Shown here piece by piece: positions 26,683-37,681 of a DNA stretch of 64,000 nucleotides. Source of the DNA: Galeruca laticollis (taxonomy: Eukaryota > Arthropoda > Insecta > Coleoptera > Chrysomelidae); NCBI GenBank assembly GCA_963921935.1, contig OY998177.1:111716067-111780066 (forward strand), read 5' to 3'. How positions within the stretch are numbered: the stretch's first letter is position 1; each line of letters opens with the position of its first letter. A program made the translations under genes and the position numbers. The notes beneath the pieces were generated by a model. The model saw only the letters and a list, made by a program, of their open reading frames with translations. It was not told the DNA's origin and ran no database searches.

Positions 26683-27005
26683 TTCTGGTTCTTTATACGT
26701 TTTATTTAACAATGGAATTTTACGATGAAGAAATGTTAAATTAATACTAAATGGAATAGTAACTTTTCTTATGATTCTTATTGTGCTTTGATTTCTAAAA
26801 TCTCTATGAAAATATTGATACAGGAAACATGAACCACGTGTTCTGATTCTTTATATTTTTTATACCAATGGAATTCTACGTTGAAAAGCCAATAAAATAA
26901 AATTAAATCAATTAGTTACTTTTCTTATGATTTTTATTGTGCTTTTGGTTTCTAAAATAAATAAATTTTCTTAAAATATTGTAAAATACAGGATATATGA
27001 ACTAC
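26683..27005. repeat. Tandem duplication, unit about 158 bp
   Basis: TTCTGGTTCTTTATACG at 26683 is repeated as TTCTGATTCTTTATATT at 26841, and following blocks (CAATGGAATT(T/C)TACG, TTACTTTTCTTATGAT, TTATTGTGCTTT) keep the same order and spacing. A third, more decayed start may follow at 27001 (GAACTACGTTGTTTGAT). Confidence 0.75.
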
Positions 27006-27135
27006 GTTGTTTGATATCATTTTTTAATTTTGTACTTGGTTACTTGTACCTACTGTAATTCCAATCTCCAGATATCCTGCATTTTGCTGAATTCAAGAAC
27101 TATATCTGATTCAAGTGTCTTTTCTAACACTTTTT

Positions 27136-27215
27136 CTTACCGGCCTAAAAATTATCTTACCGGCCTAAAAATTATCTTACCGGCCTAAAAATTATCTTAC
27201 CGGCCTAAGCCTTCG
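27136..27215. repeat. 20-bp minisatellite
   Basis: Three perfect copies of CTTACCGGCCTAAAAATTAT start at 27136, 27156 and 27176, and a fourth diverges after CTTACCGGCCTAA. Degenerate relatives (CGTACCGACCTAAG, TTCACCGGCTGAA) continue to about 27250. Confidence 0.95.
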
Positions 27216-27639
27216 TACCGACCTAAGCCTTTTCACCGGCTGAAATTCTACCAGTTGAATTCTACTGGCTGGGACCACGGCTCTACTCAAAACCGATTTG
27301 ACTTGACGCAGCCAGCTGATTGGTTCCCGATTCCTCTGGACGTCATCAAAATAATCGTTGGAAAAGAAGAAAAACAAGGAAAGTAATAACGTCCACAATC
27401 GTAAAAACTATAGACTATTTCCAACTACTGTTAATGGATTAATTAACTGAATAGTTTGTACCACATGTAAATTAATGTCTTCTGTGTAAATTTTTTAATT
27501 CATGTTTAATTTTTCTTCAGAATCTAATTTCTTTTATATAACATTTGGAAATTTCAAGTTCCTTTCAGTTTCTAGTTTTTTTTTTAAAATAATAAATCAA
27601 GTTGTAAAATTTAATAACATTTTTTAACTACAATTTTCA

Positions 27640-27760
27640 TTCAACATATAATTTTTATTTAATAAAACTACTTGTAAATATGAGGAAACATTATGAAATC
27701 TCAATTTTCAGTAAACACATAATTTTTTTTATTTAATAAAACTACTTGTAAATATTAAAT
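27640..27760. repeat. Short tandem duplication
   Basis: ATTTAATAAAACTACTTGTA occurs at about 27657 and again at about 27728 with similar sequence before it (CATATAATTTTT, CACATAATTTTT); unit about 71 bases. Confidence 0.75.
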
Positions 27761-27824
27761 AACGTTGTTCATTTTTTATAACCTTCCAACTTCTTGTTTT
27801 GTTGACTGGAATTAGTTGATGTTA

Positions 27825-27955
27825 GGTAACATATAGACTAGTAGGACTCGGGGTAGCGCCCACTTATCTTTCCGTCTCGTGACGTAAGAATAAGTAGGAT
27901 TACCCGAGAACCGGTAAGACCTACTCCTTGAGTCTCTACTAGTATATAACCCACG
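27825..27955. repeat. Imperfect palindrome
   Basis: ATATAGACTAGTAGGACTC near 27832 pairs with GAGTCTCTACTAGTATATA near 27931. The centre holds CACTTATCTTTCCGTCTCGTG. Likely a small hairpin-type repeat. Confidence 0.6.
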
Positions 27956-28093
27956 CCTGAGTAGCTCTTCGACGAAGTAGCCGTTGCATATATACTCCGA
28001 ATAAAATATGCCTTTTCTTCTTCAAATGCGTATGAATTGTAAGAAATGAAAAAAAATATATTTTAATGAAAGAGGAGATAACAATAGTTATTT

Positions 28094-28165
28094 GTAAAAC
28101 AAGTGTCACAATGACTCGTTTTGTAGTACGAGTACTACAGAAAGTCATTGTGGCACAAGTTTTAC
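28094..28165. repeat. Hairpin repeat
   Basis: GTAAAACAAGTGTCACAATG (28094 on) pairs almost perfectly with the segment ending at 28165 (CATTGTGGCACAAGTTTTAC); the loop contains GTAGTACGAGTACTAC, itself a near-perfect palindrome. Confidence 0.8.
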
Positions 28166-28785
28166 ACAATATTTTTTATAATTTGCATTTATTTAATTAT
28201 TCAAATGAAATATAATTTCATATAATCCCAGTTTTGAAACTAGGAGGAGTGGTTTAAATTTGAGTTGGCAATTCTGTGGATTCCTAATTGGTCAGATCAC
28301 AGATGGTTTCATTCAGCACTTCTGACTTTTGACATATAACCGAATAATTTTGTAAATTGTAAACAAACTTTCATTTAAGCAAAAATAGGATGATTATTTG
28401 TTTAAAAAAGAGCTTCATCATATATGCTTTTGCGATCTATTTATGTTATATCATGAACAGAATTAATTCTGTAATACATCTTCACATATATATCTGGTAA
28501 TTTATCCCAAAAATCGAACGTTTTGTATACCTATATATTGATCCTATACAATGTAAAAATAAACAATTGACAAATCATTGATAAATAAACGTTATCGTAC
28601 TTTATTCATTAATATGTTTAATATATAAATCATTCTAATGTACCTTTAATATTATAATTTGCTAGCTAGAACAACGCTAGACCATTTTATTTATAATTTG
28701 TGTCAAGGTTAAAGTCTAATGTCAAATAAAAATATAACTAAATACAATAACCAACTGTACACTAAAAATTACTATAACAGTGTTC

Positions 28786-28836
28786 AAAGAGCTTCATTGT
28801 GACATTGTAAACAATGTTATAATGAAGTCTCTTTTA
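28786..28836. repeat. Hairpin repeat
   Basis: AAAGAGCTTCATTGTGACAT pairs with the inverted segment ATGTTATAATGAAGTCTCTTT, with a loop around TGTAAACA. No gene. Confidence 0.7.
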
Positions 28837-29439
28837 TACGCGAATTGTAAAAAAATAAATTGTCTACTTGTTGATTTTGTGAATAAATGAGCTATGTATA
28901 ATGTATTGATATTTGGCAAGAATGTTGAATCATTAACAATTATATATTGTTGTGAGATAATTATTTTAAATTTTGATTTATAAACCAAAATATCAGATTC
29001 TGAGTTAGATTGTATATGAATACCACCTAACAAAAAATGAAGAAAATAATTTGTTATCGATTAAATCATTTAGTGTGTATGAAGTTGCATTTACCAGATT
29101 TAAAAATGGTGTAAAATTAAAAAGGTCAAAAAATATACAGAAAATGTATTATTAGAGAAGATGATACTTATACACCCTTCGGTTTATTTGACATATTTTT
29201 AGTGTATATTACGTTCTTTTTTTACATGGAAAGTAGAACCTAACTAACATTATACCCACAGTTATTTAAATTTCTACGAAAGTATTTTTTTTTTAATAAA
29301 AATGACATTAAGCAGTCAATGAGAAAGTGATACAAATATTGGCTACAACAGAAAATGCCCAAAAAATATGAACTTGAGCATTTTATTAAAGTGCAAAAAT
29401 GAAAAAAATCAGGAAAAATTATCAAAATAACACATTATT
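28837..29439. other. No recognisable gene
   Basis: AT-rich; a 79-residue minus frame (29033-28794) overlaps the hairpin and has no motif. Confidence 0.4.
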
Positions 29440-31150
29440 ATTCAGTGCGACAAAAATCACAAACATAATCATCTCAAACAGCACCTGCACAGTTGACATG
29501 ACACCACAAATTGCATAATAAACATTGAACCCAGAGTTCACCTTTGCTGTCTTCCGAAAATCAACTTTCACAAAATATGCATTCTCCATCAAAATCATCT
29601 GGTTTATTTTGTCCAGGCATATCAACCATATCTAAGTCATCATCGGCTGGCGTAAACTACGTTTCACCTTCTTCACTTTCAGAATTCTATATAGGTTGTC
29701 TCTTCTTATTATTCTTTGATGTTTTGGACGACATAGTTTTGGTTGATTGAGAAAAAACCTTTTTTAAACAGCTTTAACATTCTCTTTGTATTTATTGGCA
29801 ATGCTCGACAATAATTCGTCTTTGTAAGGGGGCGAAGTGATTACCGTTATTTGCGCTTATTTTCTTCCCTATTGGTTGTTTTTTTTAGATATCGGAACTG
29901 GTAATATGACAAAGGGTGAGAAAAATTTCCTTTGCATTTCAGATGGTCCCGGTTGAACGTTCTCTTGACTGGGTGACTCTACATCTGATTGAAATGTGTT
30001 TGGACCGCTTGGTGTTACTGTCGATCTTTCTGAAAACGAACCGGAGAGATCATTCGTGGTGTCAGTAAGGTCACTTTGAGCAGTGAAGTGTTCGTTTTAT
30101 GTTCGATTCCAGCAGCAAGAAAGTCCGCTTCTGAAAAAATATTTTTATTAAGCGAGTAAATTCCAGTAGCGTGGAATCCATTTACTGCAATTTCACTGGT
30201 CTGAGTTTTGAGATAGGCATTTCCAAAAAGCTCGCCAATATCATATTGCGATAAGGGACGATCATCATCAGCATCATCAAACAGCCTATCTCGTCCACTG
30301 CTGAACATAGGCCTCCGTTAACGATCTCCATTTATTTCGATCCTGGGCATCCTGGATCCAATTTGGTGTTACTCTTTTTATGTCATCCGTCCACCGGGTC
30401 GGCGGACGTCCTCTGTTCCTGAACGCATCTTGCCTAGGTCTCCACTCTATGATCTTTTTGGTCCATCTTTCGTTGGTCATTATTGCGACATGTCCAGCCC
30501 AGTTCCACTTTAGATATGTTATTCGCTGGATTGCATCGGTAACCCCTGTTCTCTGACGTATCCGATCATGAGGGACGATGATTGTCTTGAATCCATTGTC
30601 TAGTCTCCTCACTGTAGTAAGTTTTTAAGCACCCATGAAAGTTTTGTCAAGAGGTTGTAGTTTGTGGGTTGTATGAGGGGGTAATGAGATTATCACAACA
30701 TGATTTTCTCTAGCCATGTTAACAACGTCTAGATTACGAGCGAAACTATAATGTCCATCTAAAACTAGGAGAACAGCCGATGATGCAGTCGATTTTACCG
30801 TGTCAATGAAATGTCTTAACCATTATGCGAATGAGATGGTCTAAACCCATCAACTAGGGTGAACGGCTGATATAGATCCTGGAGAAGTGCCTTTCATAAG
30901 TTGAATATTCATATTTTTTCCTCGGAAATGTGAGCATTGGTGGCACGAAGTCTCCCCCTGCACTCGTGCAGGCTATGAGAGTGATTTACCCTCCGTTGCT
31001 CGCGCGGCGTCTACTAGACGCCAGGAAACCTTCTTTCCATGGTACCGGTTGAAAGCAATTTAACAACGACTTCTCCCACTCTGTACCTTTCACATTTAGA
31101 CTGAAGAATATCCAGAGCGATTGGCCACAATTTATACACACACGTTGAAA
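29440..31150 (-). pseudogene. pogo-type transposase, C-terminal two thirds, interrupted by a LINE tail
   Basis: Reading leftwards, the DDE_1 catalytic region is recognisable in changing frames from about 30990: PPMLTFPRKNMNIQLMKG, VLLVLDGHYSFARNLDVVN (second D), VIISLPPHTTHKLQPLDKTF (third D), then LKTYYSEE at 30620. The next coding block, RPLSQYDIGELFGNAYLK and NGFHATGIYSLNKNIFSEADF (30265-30115), is the usual pogo C-terminal region, and the end is a Cys-rich finger (GECIFCES, then LWVQCLLCNLWCHVNCAG, CDFC) at 29590-29440. Many stops and shifts. The N-terminal HTH part is absent upstream, where a fold-back repeat begins. Confidence 0.82.
30253..30612 (-). mobile_element. 5'-truncated RTE-like LINE tail inserted in the pogo gene
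   Basis: A 108-residue open frame (30612-30286) reads IRQRTGVTDAIQRITYLKWN, WAGHVAIMTNERWTKKIIEW and EAYVQQWTR. This is the C-terminal end of the reverse transcriptase of a very common insect non-LTR element. Past the stop the sequence runs into a tail with repeated GATGAT near 30255-30270, the usual 3' end of that family. Pogo coding sequence ends at 30613 and resumes at about 30262, with a few residues missing between. The frame itself has no internal stop, so the insertion is fairly young compared with its host. Confidence 0.85.
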
Positions 31151-31184
31151 AGTAACAACCTATAATTATAAAATCGAGTAATGA

Positions 31185-31330
31185 AATTAATTGTTTTGAC
31201 CCTTACTTCGTGGAATCTGCTCATATTACTGTTTTAAATGAAACTCACGGATCCTAGTTAATTCCACAATATAATAAAAGTTATTGAAAATTCTAAAAAA
31301 ATTACAATTGTTTCGATAAATCAATATCAT
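31185..31330 (+). repeat. Fold-back MITE family, half copy
   Basis: Contains TTGACCCTTACTTCGTGGAA, CTCATATTA, TTAAATGAAACTCA, CTAGTTAATTCCACAATATA and AAGTTATTGAAAATTCTAAA in the same order as the left arm of the palindrome at 41943-42130 (with its flank). Only one arm is present. Confidence 0.8.
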
Positions 31331-31559
31331 TGTCAGAATGACAGAAGTTACATTTTATTTGATGCCTACCTGATGTTTAGTAGTTATTTTTGGCTAGACC
31401 AAGAAGTGACCTAACTTGTGATTGACTTAATATATGTTTATAGAAAAGAGAAGAAGATGTGATATTACAAATATTGAAGCTTAGATATTATTAGCCCTAT
31501 GGTGATATCCTGGATATCATTTTTCCAATTAAGATCAGTATAACTGTGCAATGACCAGG

Positions 31560-32525
31560 AAAACTATATCTGCTGATCTTTACAATTATCACTTAAGAAG
31601 ACAGTTTATCAGTGGAGAACTCCCTAGATTTAACTGTTCATTGACAACTTCATATTGTGGGTTTCTCAAATGTCTTCTAATTTCCAATTCTTCAAGGAAA
31701 TCCAGTTCTTGTTTATTTTCACAAATATGCAGCACTTATAGTTTTGTGTTAGGTGTCAATGAATGATTGGTGTCAAGTAGATGTTTTGCGTAGTGGGATT
31801 TATCTGGTTGTTTTAACCTGTATGCTCATAAGTGTTCTCTGTATCGGATTTCAAAATTCCTAAGGGTCTGACCCAAATAGACAGCATTACATTCTGGATA
31901 TTTGAGTTTATTTATACCTGACTTCTTTAATAGTGGTATTTTTGTTTTTACATTTAAAAATTTTGTACTAACGTTACTTTCTGTTTTAAAAGGAATTGTT
32001 GTATTCGTTGCTGAAGATATTATCTTTGAAATATTATTAGAAATACTTCCTGCATATGTGATGGTTTTATAAGTTTCTATATCATCAGCTTGTTTAGGAA
32101 ATATTAGTTGTAATGCCACTTTTTCCTCTTTTTTACTAATTAGCTTATTTATCATATTTAATGGATAACCGTTGGATCTTGCTATTTGTCTAATTGTATT
32201 AATCTCTCTATCAAAATTACATTTGTTCATAGGAACTGAAACAGCTCTATGTATCATTGAACTATATGCCGCCAGTCTGTGTGACATAGGGTGATTGGAA
32301 TTGAATGGAATTGTCACATCAGTCTGTGTTGGTTTTCGGTAAATTGAATAATCAAGTACATTATTAACTCTTTGAATTTTTAAATCAAGAAAATTGATTG
32401 AGCTATTCTCTTCAATTTCTAATGTAAATTTAATTTTTGGGTGTAAATTATTGATGTGGTTGAAAAATACATCTAATTGTCGTTCACTACCCATAAAACA
32501 AGCTAATATGTCATCTACATATTAA
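31560..32525 (-). pseudogene. Penelope-like element: reverse transcriptase end and GIY-YIG endonuclease
   Basis: Reading leftwards from 32515, YVDDILACFMGS is the RT active-site block (Y-x-D-D), followed by the 222-residue open frame to 31826: FFNHINNLHPKIKFTLEIE, INFLDLKI, YRKPTQTD, then PECNAVYLGQTLRNFEIRYR, the start of a GIY-YIG-type endonuclease. After a stop, the domain continues in another frame (HICENKQELDFLEELEI, then SPLINCLL) to about 31575. The enzyme couples reverse transcription with target nicking. Finger and palm motifs before YVDD are missing because the sequence switches at about 32525 to an inverted second copy. Confidence 0.85.
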
Positions 32526-32925
32526 TAAATATTAATCCAGGAATAATATCAGATATACTTAATTTATTTGATGTATGCATTAATCAGAATTATTTCACTT
32601 TTGACAATGAGATATATATTCAAAATGAAGGTTTACCAATGGGAAGCCCTATTTCACCTATTTTATGGACAATTTAGAAAGAAAGATCTTGGAAAATAAT
32701 ATTTCGAAAAATATTTTATTTTGGTATAGATATGTTTTTGACATATTAGCTTGTTTTATGGGTAGTTAACGACAATTAGATGTATTTTTCAACCACATCA
32801 ATAATTTACACCCAAAAATTAAATTTACTTTAGAAATTGAAGAAAATAACTCAATCAATTTTCTTGATTTAAAAATTCAAATAGTTAATAATGTACTTGA
32901 TTATTCAATTTACTGAAAAATACAT
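32526..32925 (+). pseudogene. Penelope-like element, second copy in opposite orientation (RT palm)
   Basis: The plus strand reads NYFTFDNEIYIQNEGLPMGS, then PISPILW, and after frame changes ILENNISKNILFW and FFNHINNLHPKIKF ... EENNSINFLDLKIQ. This covers the RT block just before YVDD plus the segment that opens the minus-strand copy, so 32756-32915 is an inverted repeat of roughly 32345-32500. Stops in all frames show decay. Head-to-head partial copies are a known Penelope habit. Confidence 0.82.
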
Positions 32926-32927
32926 CT

Positions 32928-33415
32928 GATCAAGAATGGTGAGAGGCAAACGATAGCAGTGAAGGCGAAGAAGACTATGTAGAGGAACAACAAGAAAATA
33001 CGAACACAGTACAGGAAGGGTCGAGTAGCGATGAAGAAGGAAATCAAGATCATTCAGAACGACACTCTTAGTTTGTTTTCGGAAAAGATGGAATAACTAA
33101 ATGGAAGTTAGATACCCCTGCTCATAATATAAGGATACGTTCACATAATATTATTAGTCATTTACCCGGCGTTTGGCTCACAGCGAAGCTTGTAGAGTCC
33201 GCTTCGACATGTTGGAGCTTGTTTTTCACTGATGATATGCTAATTTTTATTGTCGATTACACTAATAAGTATATATGTAGCAAAAGAGGATCGTTTAGCA
33301 GAGAAAGAAATTGCAAAAATACCAATTTGGAGGAAATGGAAGCTTTTATAGGGCTTCTGTAGATGGCAGGATTTCATAGAAATAGCAGAATAAATACTTA
33401 TCAGTGATGTGAAAT
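32928..33415 (+). pseudogene. piggyBac transposase N-terminal fragment
   Basis: An acidic N-terminus (EEDYVEEQQENTN) is followed by FGKDGITKWKLDTPAHNIRI, RSHNIISHLPG, CWSLFFTDDMLIFIVDYTNK and LEEMEAFIGLL. This matches the start of the piggyBac DDE_Tnp_1_7 domain, where these blocks precede the first catalytic Asp. Stops interrupt after HSERHS and in AFIGLL-stop-MAG, and the sequence is lost after about 33410. It directly abuts the Penelope copy, so one probably inserted into the other. Confidence 0.82.
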
Positions 33416-33889
33416 GTAATTGTACACCCTCTTAAATATTTTAATGTTTTTTTTCAATCATATCATTTTAACAATGACTTAACATCATCCATGTTCCAAT
33501 TTTGTTAGCTGGATGTTTTTTGACACCTGTTTTAGGATCTTTTTTTATGACGTCACTTCAACTGACGTCACTTCAACTTTTTAAATTGTTTTTTCAGAAT
33601 TTTACAAACATTGTAATTTTATAGGACAGCTTTGATAATGGCCTAATGGCCGAAAGCGCTTAGCTGGATTTTAAAAATATATACACACTGAGTACTCGTC
33701 GTTTACATTCACTCAATACTGATTTTGGTCGGGATGTGGCAACGTTTACATACACGGAGTGGGGGACGTAACAATCTGTTCAACGCATCGTATGGGCTGA
33801 GCCGTAACGGGTCTACACATGTGCACTTCGTTACGGATACGGATGCGTGAGTAATTTAAGACAAGCTAAAAATACCTATCAACATTTTC
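33416..33889. other. Penelope-type 3' region and unassigned sequence
   Basis: Holds a 15-base tandem pair TGACGTCACTTCAAC at 33548 and 33563, and a hammerhead-like stem-loop at 33627-33666. Positions 33690-33870 are less AT-rich (TAACGGGTCTACACATGTGC) with no frame I recognise. Confidence 0.45.
33627..33666 (+). ncRNA. Hammerhead-like ribozyme motif (candidate)
   Basis: CAGCT, then TTGATAA, TGGCC-TAAT-GGCC, GAAA, GCGCTT, AGCTG. The TTGATAA and GAAA boxes around a perfect four-pair-plus stem II resemble the CUGAUGA...GAAA core of hammerhead ribozymes, which occur in Penelope-like elements, and CAGCT/AGCTG can close it. Two core positions differ and no clear stem III with a cleavage triplet is visible, so it may be only a degraded or structural relic. 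Confidence 0.3.
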
Positions 33890-34110
33890 AGCACCAGTTT
33901 ACTCCCTGCAGGTGGAACAAACCAAGTGTCCAAGAATGGCAATAAAATATGAAACAACATATCCTAAACTCCCTAGAAACGCATGGTTACATGACAGTCG
34001 AAATACCTAGTATTTAAGAATTCGTAACCAAAATATCAACAAGTTTTCATAACCACTGTTTCCAAAAATATCTTCGAGTTGCACTCAAAGTCGCAAATTG
34101 CGCAGAAGAC
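33890..34110 (+). pseudogene. Possible Jockey-type LINE C-terminal scrap
   Basis: One frame reads HGYMTVEIPSI, a stop, EFVTKISTSFHNHC, resembling the (IPS)xxEYIxxL(A)xxFY tail of Jockey-like reverse transcriptases. The match is short and broken, so it is weak. Confidence 0.3.
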
Positions 34111-35214
34111 ATCCGAGATAGTGGGTATGGGCTTCTTGGATCGTTTATCACATCACTTGGTTGATCAATCTAAAACCCATTTTTTTCAAATCATGAGCAA
34201 ATTAACCCAGGCCCACAAACCGGACTGAGATGCTACCAATTCACAAATAATAAAACGAAATGAAACTAAACCAACGTCTAACATGTTGCCTTCTCAAAAA
34301 CTTAAGCCTCCTATCAATTATTGAGACCCCGTTTTTCGGCTGTTGTTCAGGGATATCACAGCTGCAAGATTCTAGAAGCCAAAATTATGTGTAGGGGACA
34401 AAACTACTAACAAAAACAAAATTTTTGGATAATACTTTTAAAAGTAAGGAGCCTTGAAACCACCTAGAGATACCCAAGAAGTATGAATATAACCGGGACA
34501 TCGACATTTACATTTCTTTTATTGTAACTTGTTACACTTCATGTAAAAAGGGAATCAATAACATTTTAATAAAGAACTGTTTAATCATAATCAGTGCTAA
34601 GTATTAAACAAGGCAATAACTCTAGTAAATGTGTAAAACTTTGGGCCATTTTAAAAGATGAATATCGCCAAAATAGCAAGAGAGAACAATTTGAAAAAAA
34701 TTATATTTGAAGCTCCAGATTATACATACTTTGGTATTAAGGTCAATATAAAAACTATTAACTTTTGGAAAATTGTATAACATAATATATTTCAGATTCT
34801 TTTGCTTCTTGCTCTTTCTGGAGCCAGCCTTGGTTAAATGACGGTAGATGACGTAAAAGAATTGGGAACATCGGCCAATTATTATAAAAAATTACTAGGA
34901 CTAAAACAGAAAATTTCGTTCATTTACCATGGTTGCAGGTAAATATTTGAATTTTTATGAAAAGTATGCATCGTTGCGCTCAAAATATAATGAAAAACGA
35001 TTATTTTCAGAATATCTAAATGGTTGGTGCTGCCGTATGGTCGTGGATCTCCACAAAATAAGCAGTGTAACTAGAGAAGTCTTTTTAAAAAATCAGTGCA
35101 GGTAATAATTGGACAGAAAGATATGTATATCGTAGTGTTACTAATTGAAACTAATAAATTTCGCTATTTTAGAGAGCACAAAGTTTTTTCTCTATACATT
35201 AAATAAAGTATAAT
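34111..35214. other. No recognisable gene
   Basis: No frame above 60 residues. Pyrimidine tracts ending in CAG near 34795 and 35010 could be old acceptor sites, but the exons between them do not form a recognisable protein. Confidence 0.35.
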
Positions 35215-35345
35215 GTGAAATAACTTTTAAATGAAACTGTTTCTAGATAATTCGACAATATATTGAAAAACTCTTAAAAATTTCATTTCAAACAATAATA
35301 TGAGTAGATTCCACAAAGTAAGGGTCGAGACAGTAAATTTTTATA
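35215..35345 (-). repeat. Fold-back MITE family, diverged half copy
   Basis: Reverse-complemented, it reads CGACCCTTACTTTGTGGAAT, CTACTCATATTA, TGAAATGAAA and a diverged arm, matching 31185-31330 and the arm and flank at 42024-42130. It is inverted relative to the copy at 31185, so the two bracket 4 kb. Confidence 0.65.
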
Positions 35346-35358
35346 AAGTTCGTGCCCT

Positions 35359-35643
35359 TTGTCAAAGTACTTTAAATGCCAGGTGAATCACTCATTCCTT
35401 AATTTCACGTTTGTTACCCGTACCTTCGGGCTATTAAATTATTTACCAACCCAGTATGGCTATTACAACCCATTAAATACTATCGTTCTAGTGTTACTAA
35501 TTATATACCAAAGGAAGTACCAAAGAATAGTCACTACTAAGCCACTTCATTATTCACCCATTGGTAGAAGTTGGTTCCACTCTGAACGTCGACCAATGAT
35601 AATATTTTTAAACAACACCTTGTGTCAATTTCATTATGGCTGA
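35359..35643 (+). other. 94-residue open frame, possible LINE end
   Basis: Contains NHSFLNFTFVTRTFGLLNYL followed by Pro, faintly like the SFFxRTxxxWNxLP tail of some LINE polymerases. It has no other motif and its start codon context is poor. Treat as unconfirmed. Confidence 0.2.
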
Positions 35644-36226
35644 ATACTTGAACGTTATACGATATGTTTGGTTACGGTATTTTGGGTTCACACAACTGAT
35701 TCATCACCGGACATAGGCGTAACAACATTTGTAAATAATCATTATTGCTGAAACTTGTTTATAAATCATTATATTATGATAAAAAGACTCTCAACTATCG
35801 ACATGCCAGCTACAAAGAAAAAGTGAGGGGCTAATATCAAAGGCGGTAATCTTCATCATTTTCACTTTGTGGTAATGCACAAAAAACTGCTAGGCTCTTA
35901 TTATTATTTATATTGGAACGAGCATATTTTCTAATGAAAGATAGTGGCGAACTACATGATATTTTTTCAAAGTAGCTATACCTATTTTCTCATCCGTTTT
36001 TGTAAAAATTCGGAAAACAGAATGGAGAATGCCATGTTAGGTATTGCCAGTTGGATATTTATGGATTTGATATAAAAACTCTACGAATTTGTGGATTAGT
36101 TATACTAAACGGCAGTGGATGAATACCAATCGTTTTGGAATAGTTTTACAGGAAAAATAATACAATAATTATTCTAATATCAAGAAAATTTTTAATCAAA
36201 AATGTTTTACCCAACATAATGTATTA

Positions 36227-37128
36227 TTAAATTAGTATAGACGGCATATCTTCAACAAATTCGCAATTTGCTTCTGCAGTTTCAACGTCTATTTCCAAAT
36301 ATGGCTGCTGCGGCTCGGGAATTTCATGACATAGAATATTCTTATGAATACTGAGGTATTACAGCGACCTCCAAGTGACGCTAAAGTGCTTTTTGAGAAG
36401 TTTGTCAACATCGTTTAGCTCCAGCATATTGACTTGTTGCAAACCACTTTTTATGGCGACATGCTCAATCACGTGCAGAGTTTTTCCCTTCCTTAGAAAG
36501 CTTTTGGACATTTCTGAATCATCCTGATAATATAACTCACCTCTTCATTTTCCGTTTCAAATTTCCTTAGCAGAAACTTTTTTGTATTATTGAATGAAAA
36601 ATGTCATAATCCAGTAGGTTCAAATACATCTAGGATCGTTTGTTTCCAGTCAGATATGCTGAAGTTTTGCACCAAATGAGTATAGGTACCATTTTCCGGA
36701 AATGCCTCTATATGGGTTTCTGGCTGCGTTATGAATTTTTTGATATCCTTTTCAATATTACCAATCGCCCTACCGGCAGGCAAAAATGAATGGACTACTA
36801 CCGGAAAAATTACTTCGACACTTTGAACATGTTCGGGCGATATTTTCGAAAGCCACTTTCAGTATATTCCAATGAGTTTGGTGCGTTAATTTTTCCCACT
36901 GCAAATATCATCAGCCTAACGATAGTAACAGTAGGATGAAACTCGATTTTATTGAGCTTGTCAATCACTGCGGAAGAAACTTCATTGGAACCTTCCCCAA
37001 ATTCGTTTTCTACCCAGTAATAAGTAAATACGTTTTGCTGGACAAGTTTAGATTGAGATGTTTCCTCGTCGTTCGTAAAACTGGACAGATACAGTTGCCT
37101 AGAATAGTACGCACTTAGATCGGGAATC
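36227..37128 (-). pseudogene. Unclassified insect transposon protein, copy B (C-terminal part)
   Basis: Reading leftwards from 37128 through several frames: IPKIPDLSAYYSRQLYL, VENEFGEGSNEVSSAVIDKL, a decayed part, EVIFPVVVHSFLPAGRAIG, DWKQ, HFSFNNTKKFLLRKFETENE, FLRKGKTLHVIEHVAIKSGL, NDVDKLLKKHF and an acidic tail to a TAA at 36227. I know this protein type as a high-copy insect family whose intact members have a C-D-G-C-G-G-Q-N-K-N block, probably a DDE-like transposase of unnamed class; the block itself is decayed here. The copy is joined directly to the end of copy A (37129), forming a tandem duplication. It also preserves the uninterrupted version of the site where pogo entered copy A. 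Confidence 0.7.
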
Positions 37129-37681
37129 TTAGGAATGATAAGTGCTTTTTGAGAAGTTTGTCAACATCGTTTAGTTTCAGCATATTGACTTGTTGCAAAC
37201 CACTTTTTATGATGACAGCCTCAATCACGTGCAGAGTTTCTCCCTTCCTTAGAACGTTTTTGGACATTTCTAAATCATTCTGGTAATAAGGTAAATGTCC
37301 CAATGATCGCCACTGATCGAGTTATCGTCAGTGCGATTAAGTTTCCTTAAAAATTAAGCATCCAATAGCAAAATTCCACTATAAAATAATTTTAATAATA
37401 TGTAGCGACATCTGACGGAAAAACTGGTGAAAATTATTTTCAATAGAGTGACATTTATAATGCGAGCGGTGTGTTGAAAGTGCTGGTTATTGATTGAATC
37501 TGGGGTTGTTAAAATTGTTAATGTAAATGTTAAGGTAATTTGTTATTGTAAACTTTCTATAGCATGCACGTAGAGGGTGTTATTGGCAATGAATAACTTT
37601 TTGATGAATTAGATACATATAAACTACGTAACTGGCAAACATTTTAAGGTTAGGAGTCCGTTAGAAATCAATTTTTGCGGG

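Noticed and set aside
27136..27215. CRISPR-like direct repeats
   Set aside because: The 20-bp units are directly adjacent with no spacers, and the context is eukaryotic; it is a minisatellite.
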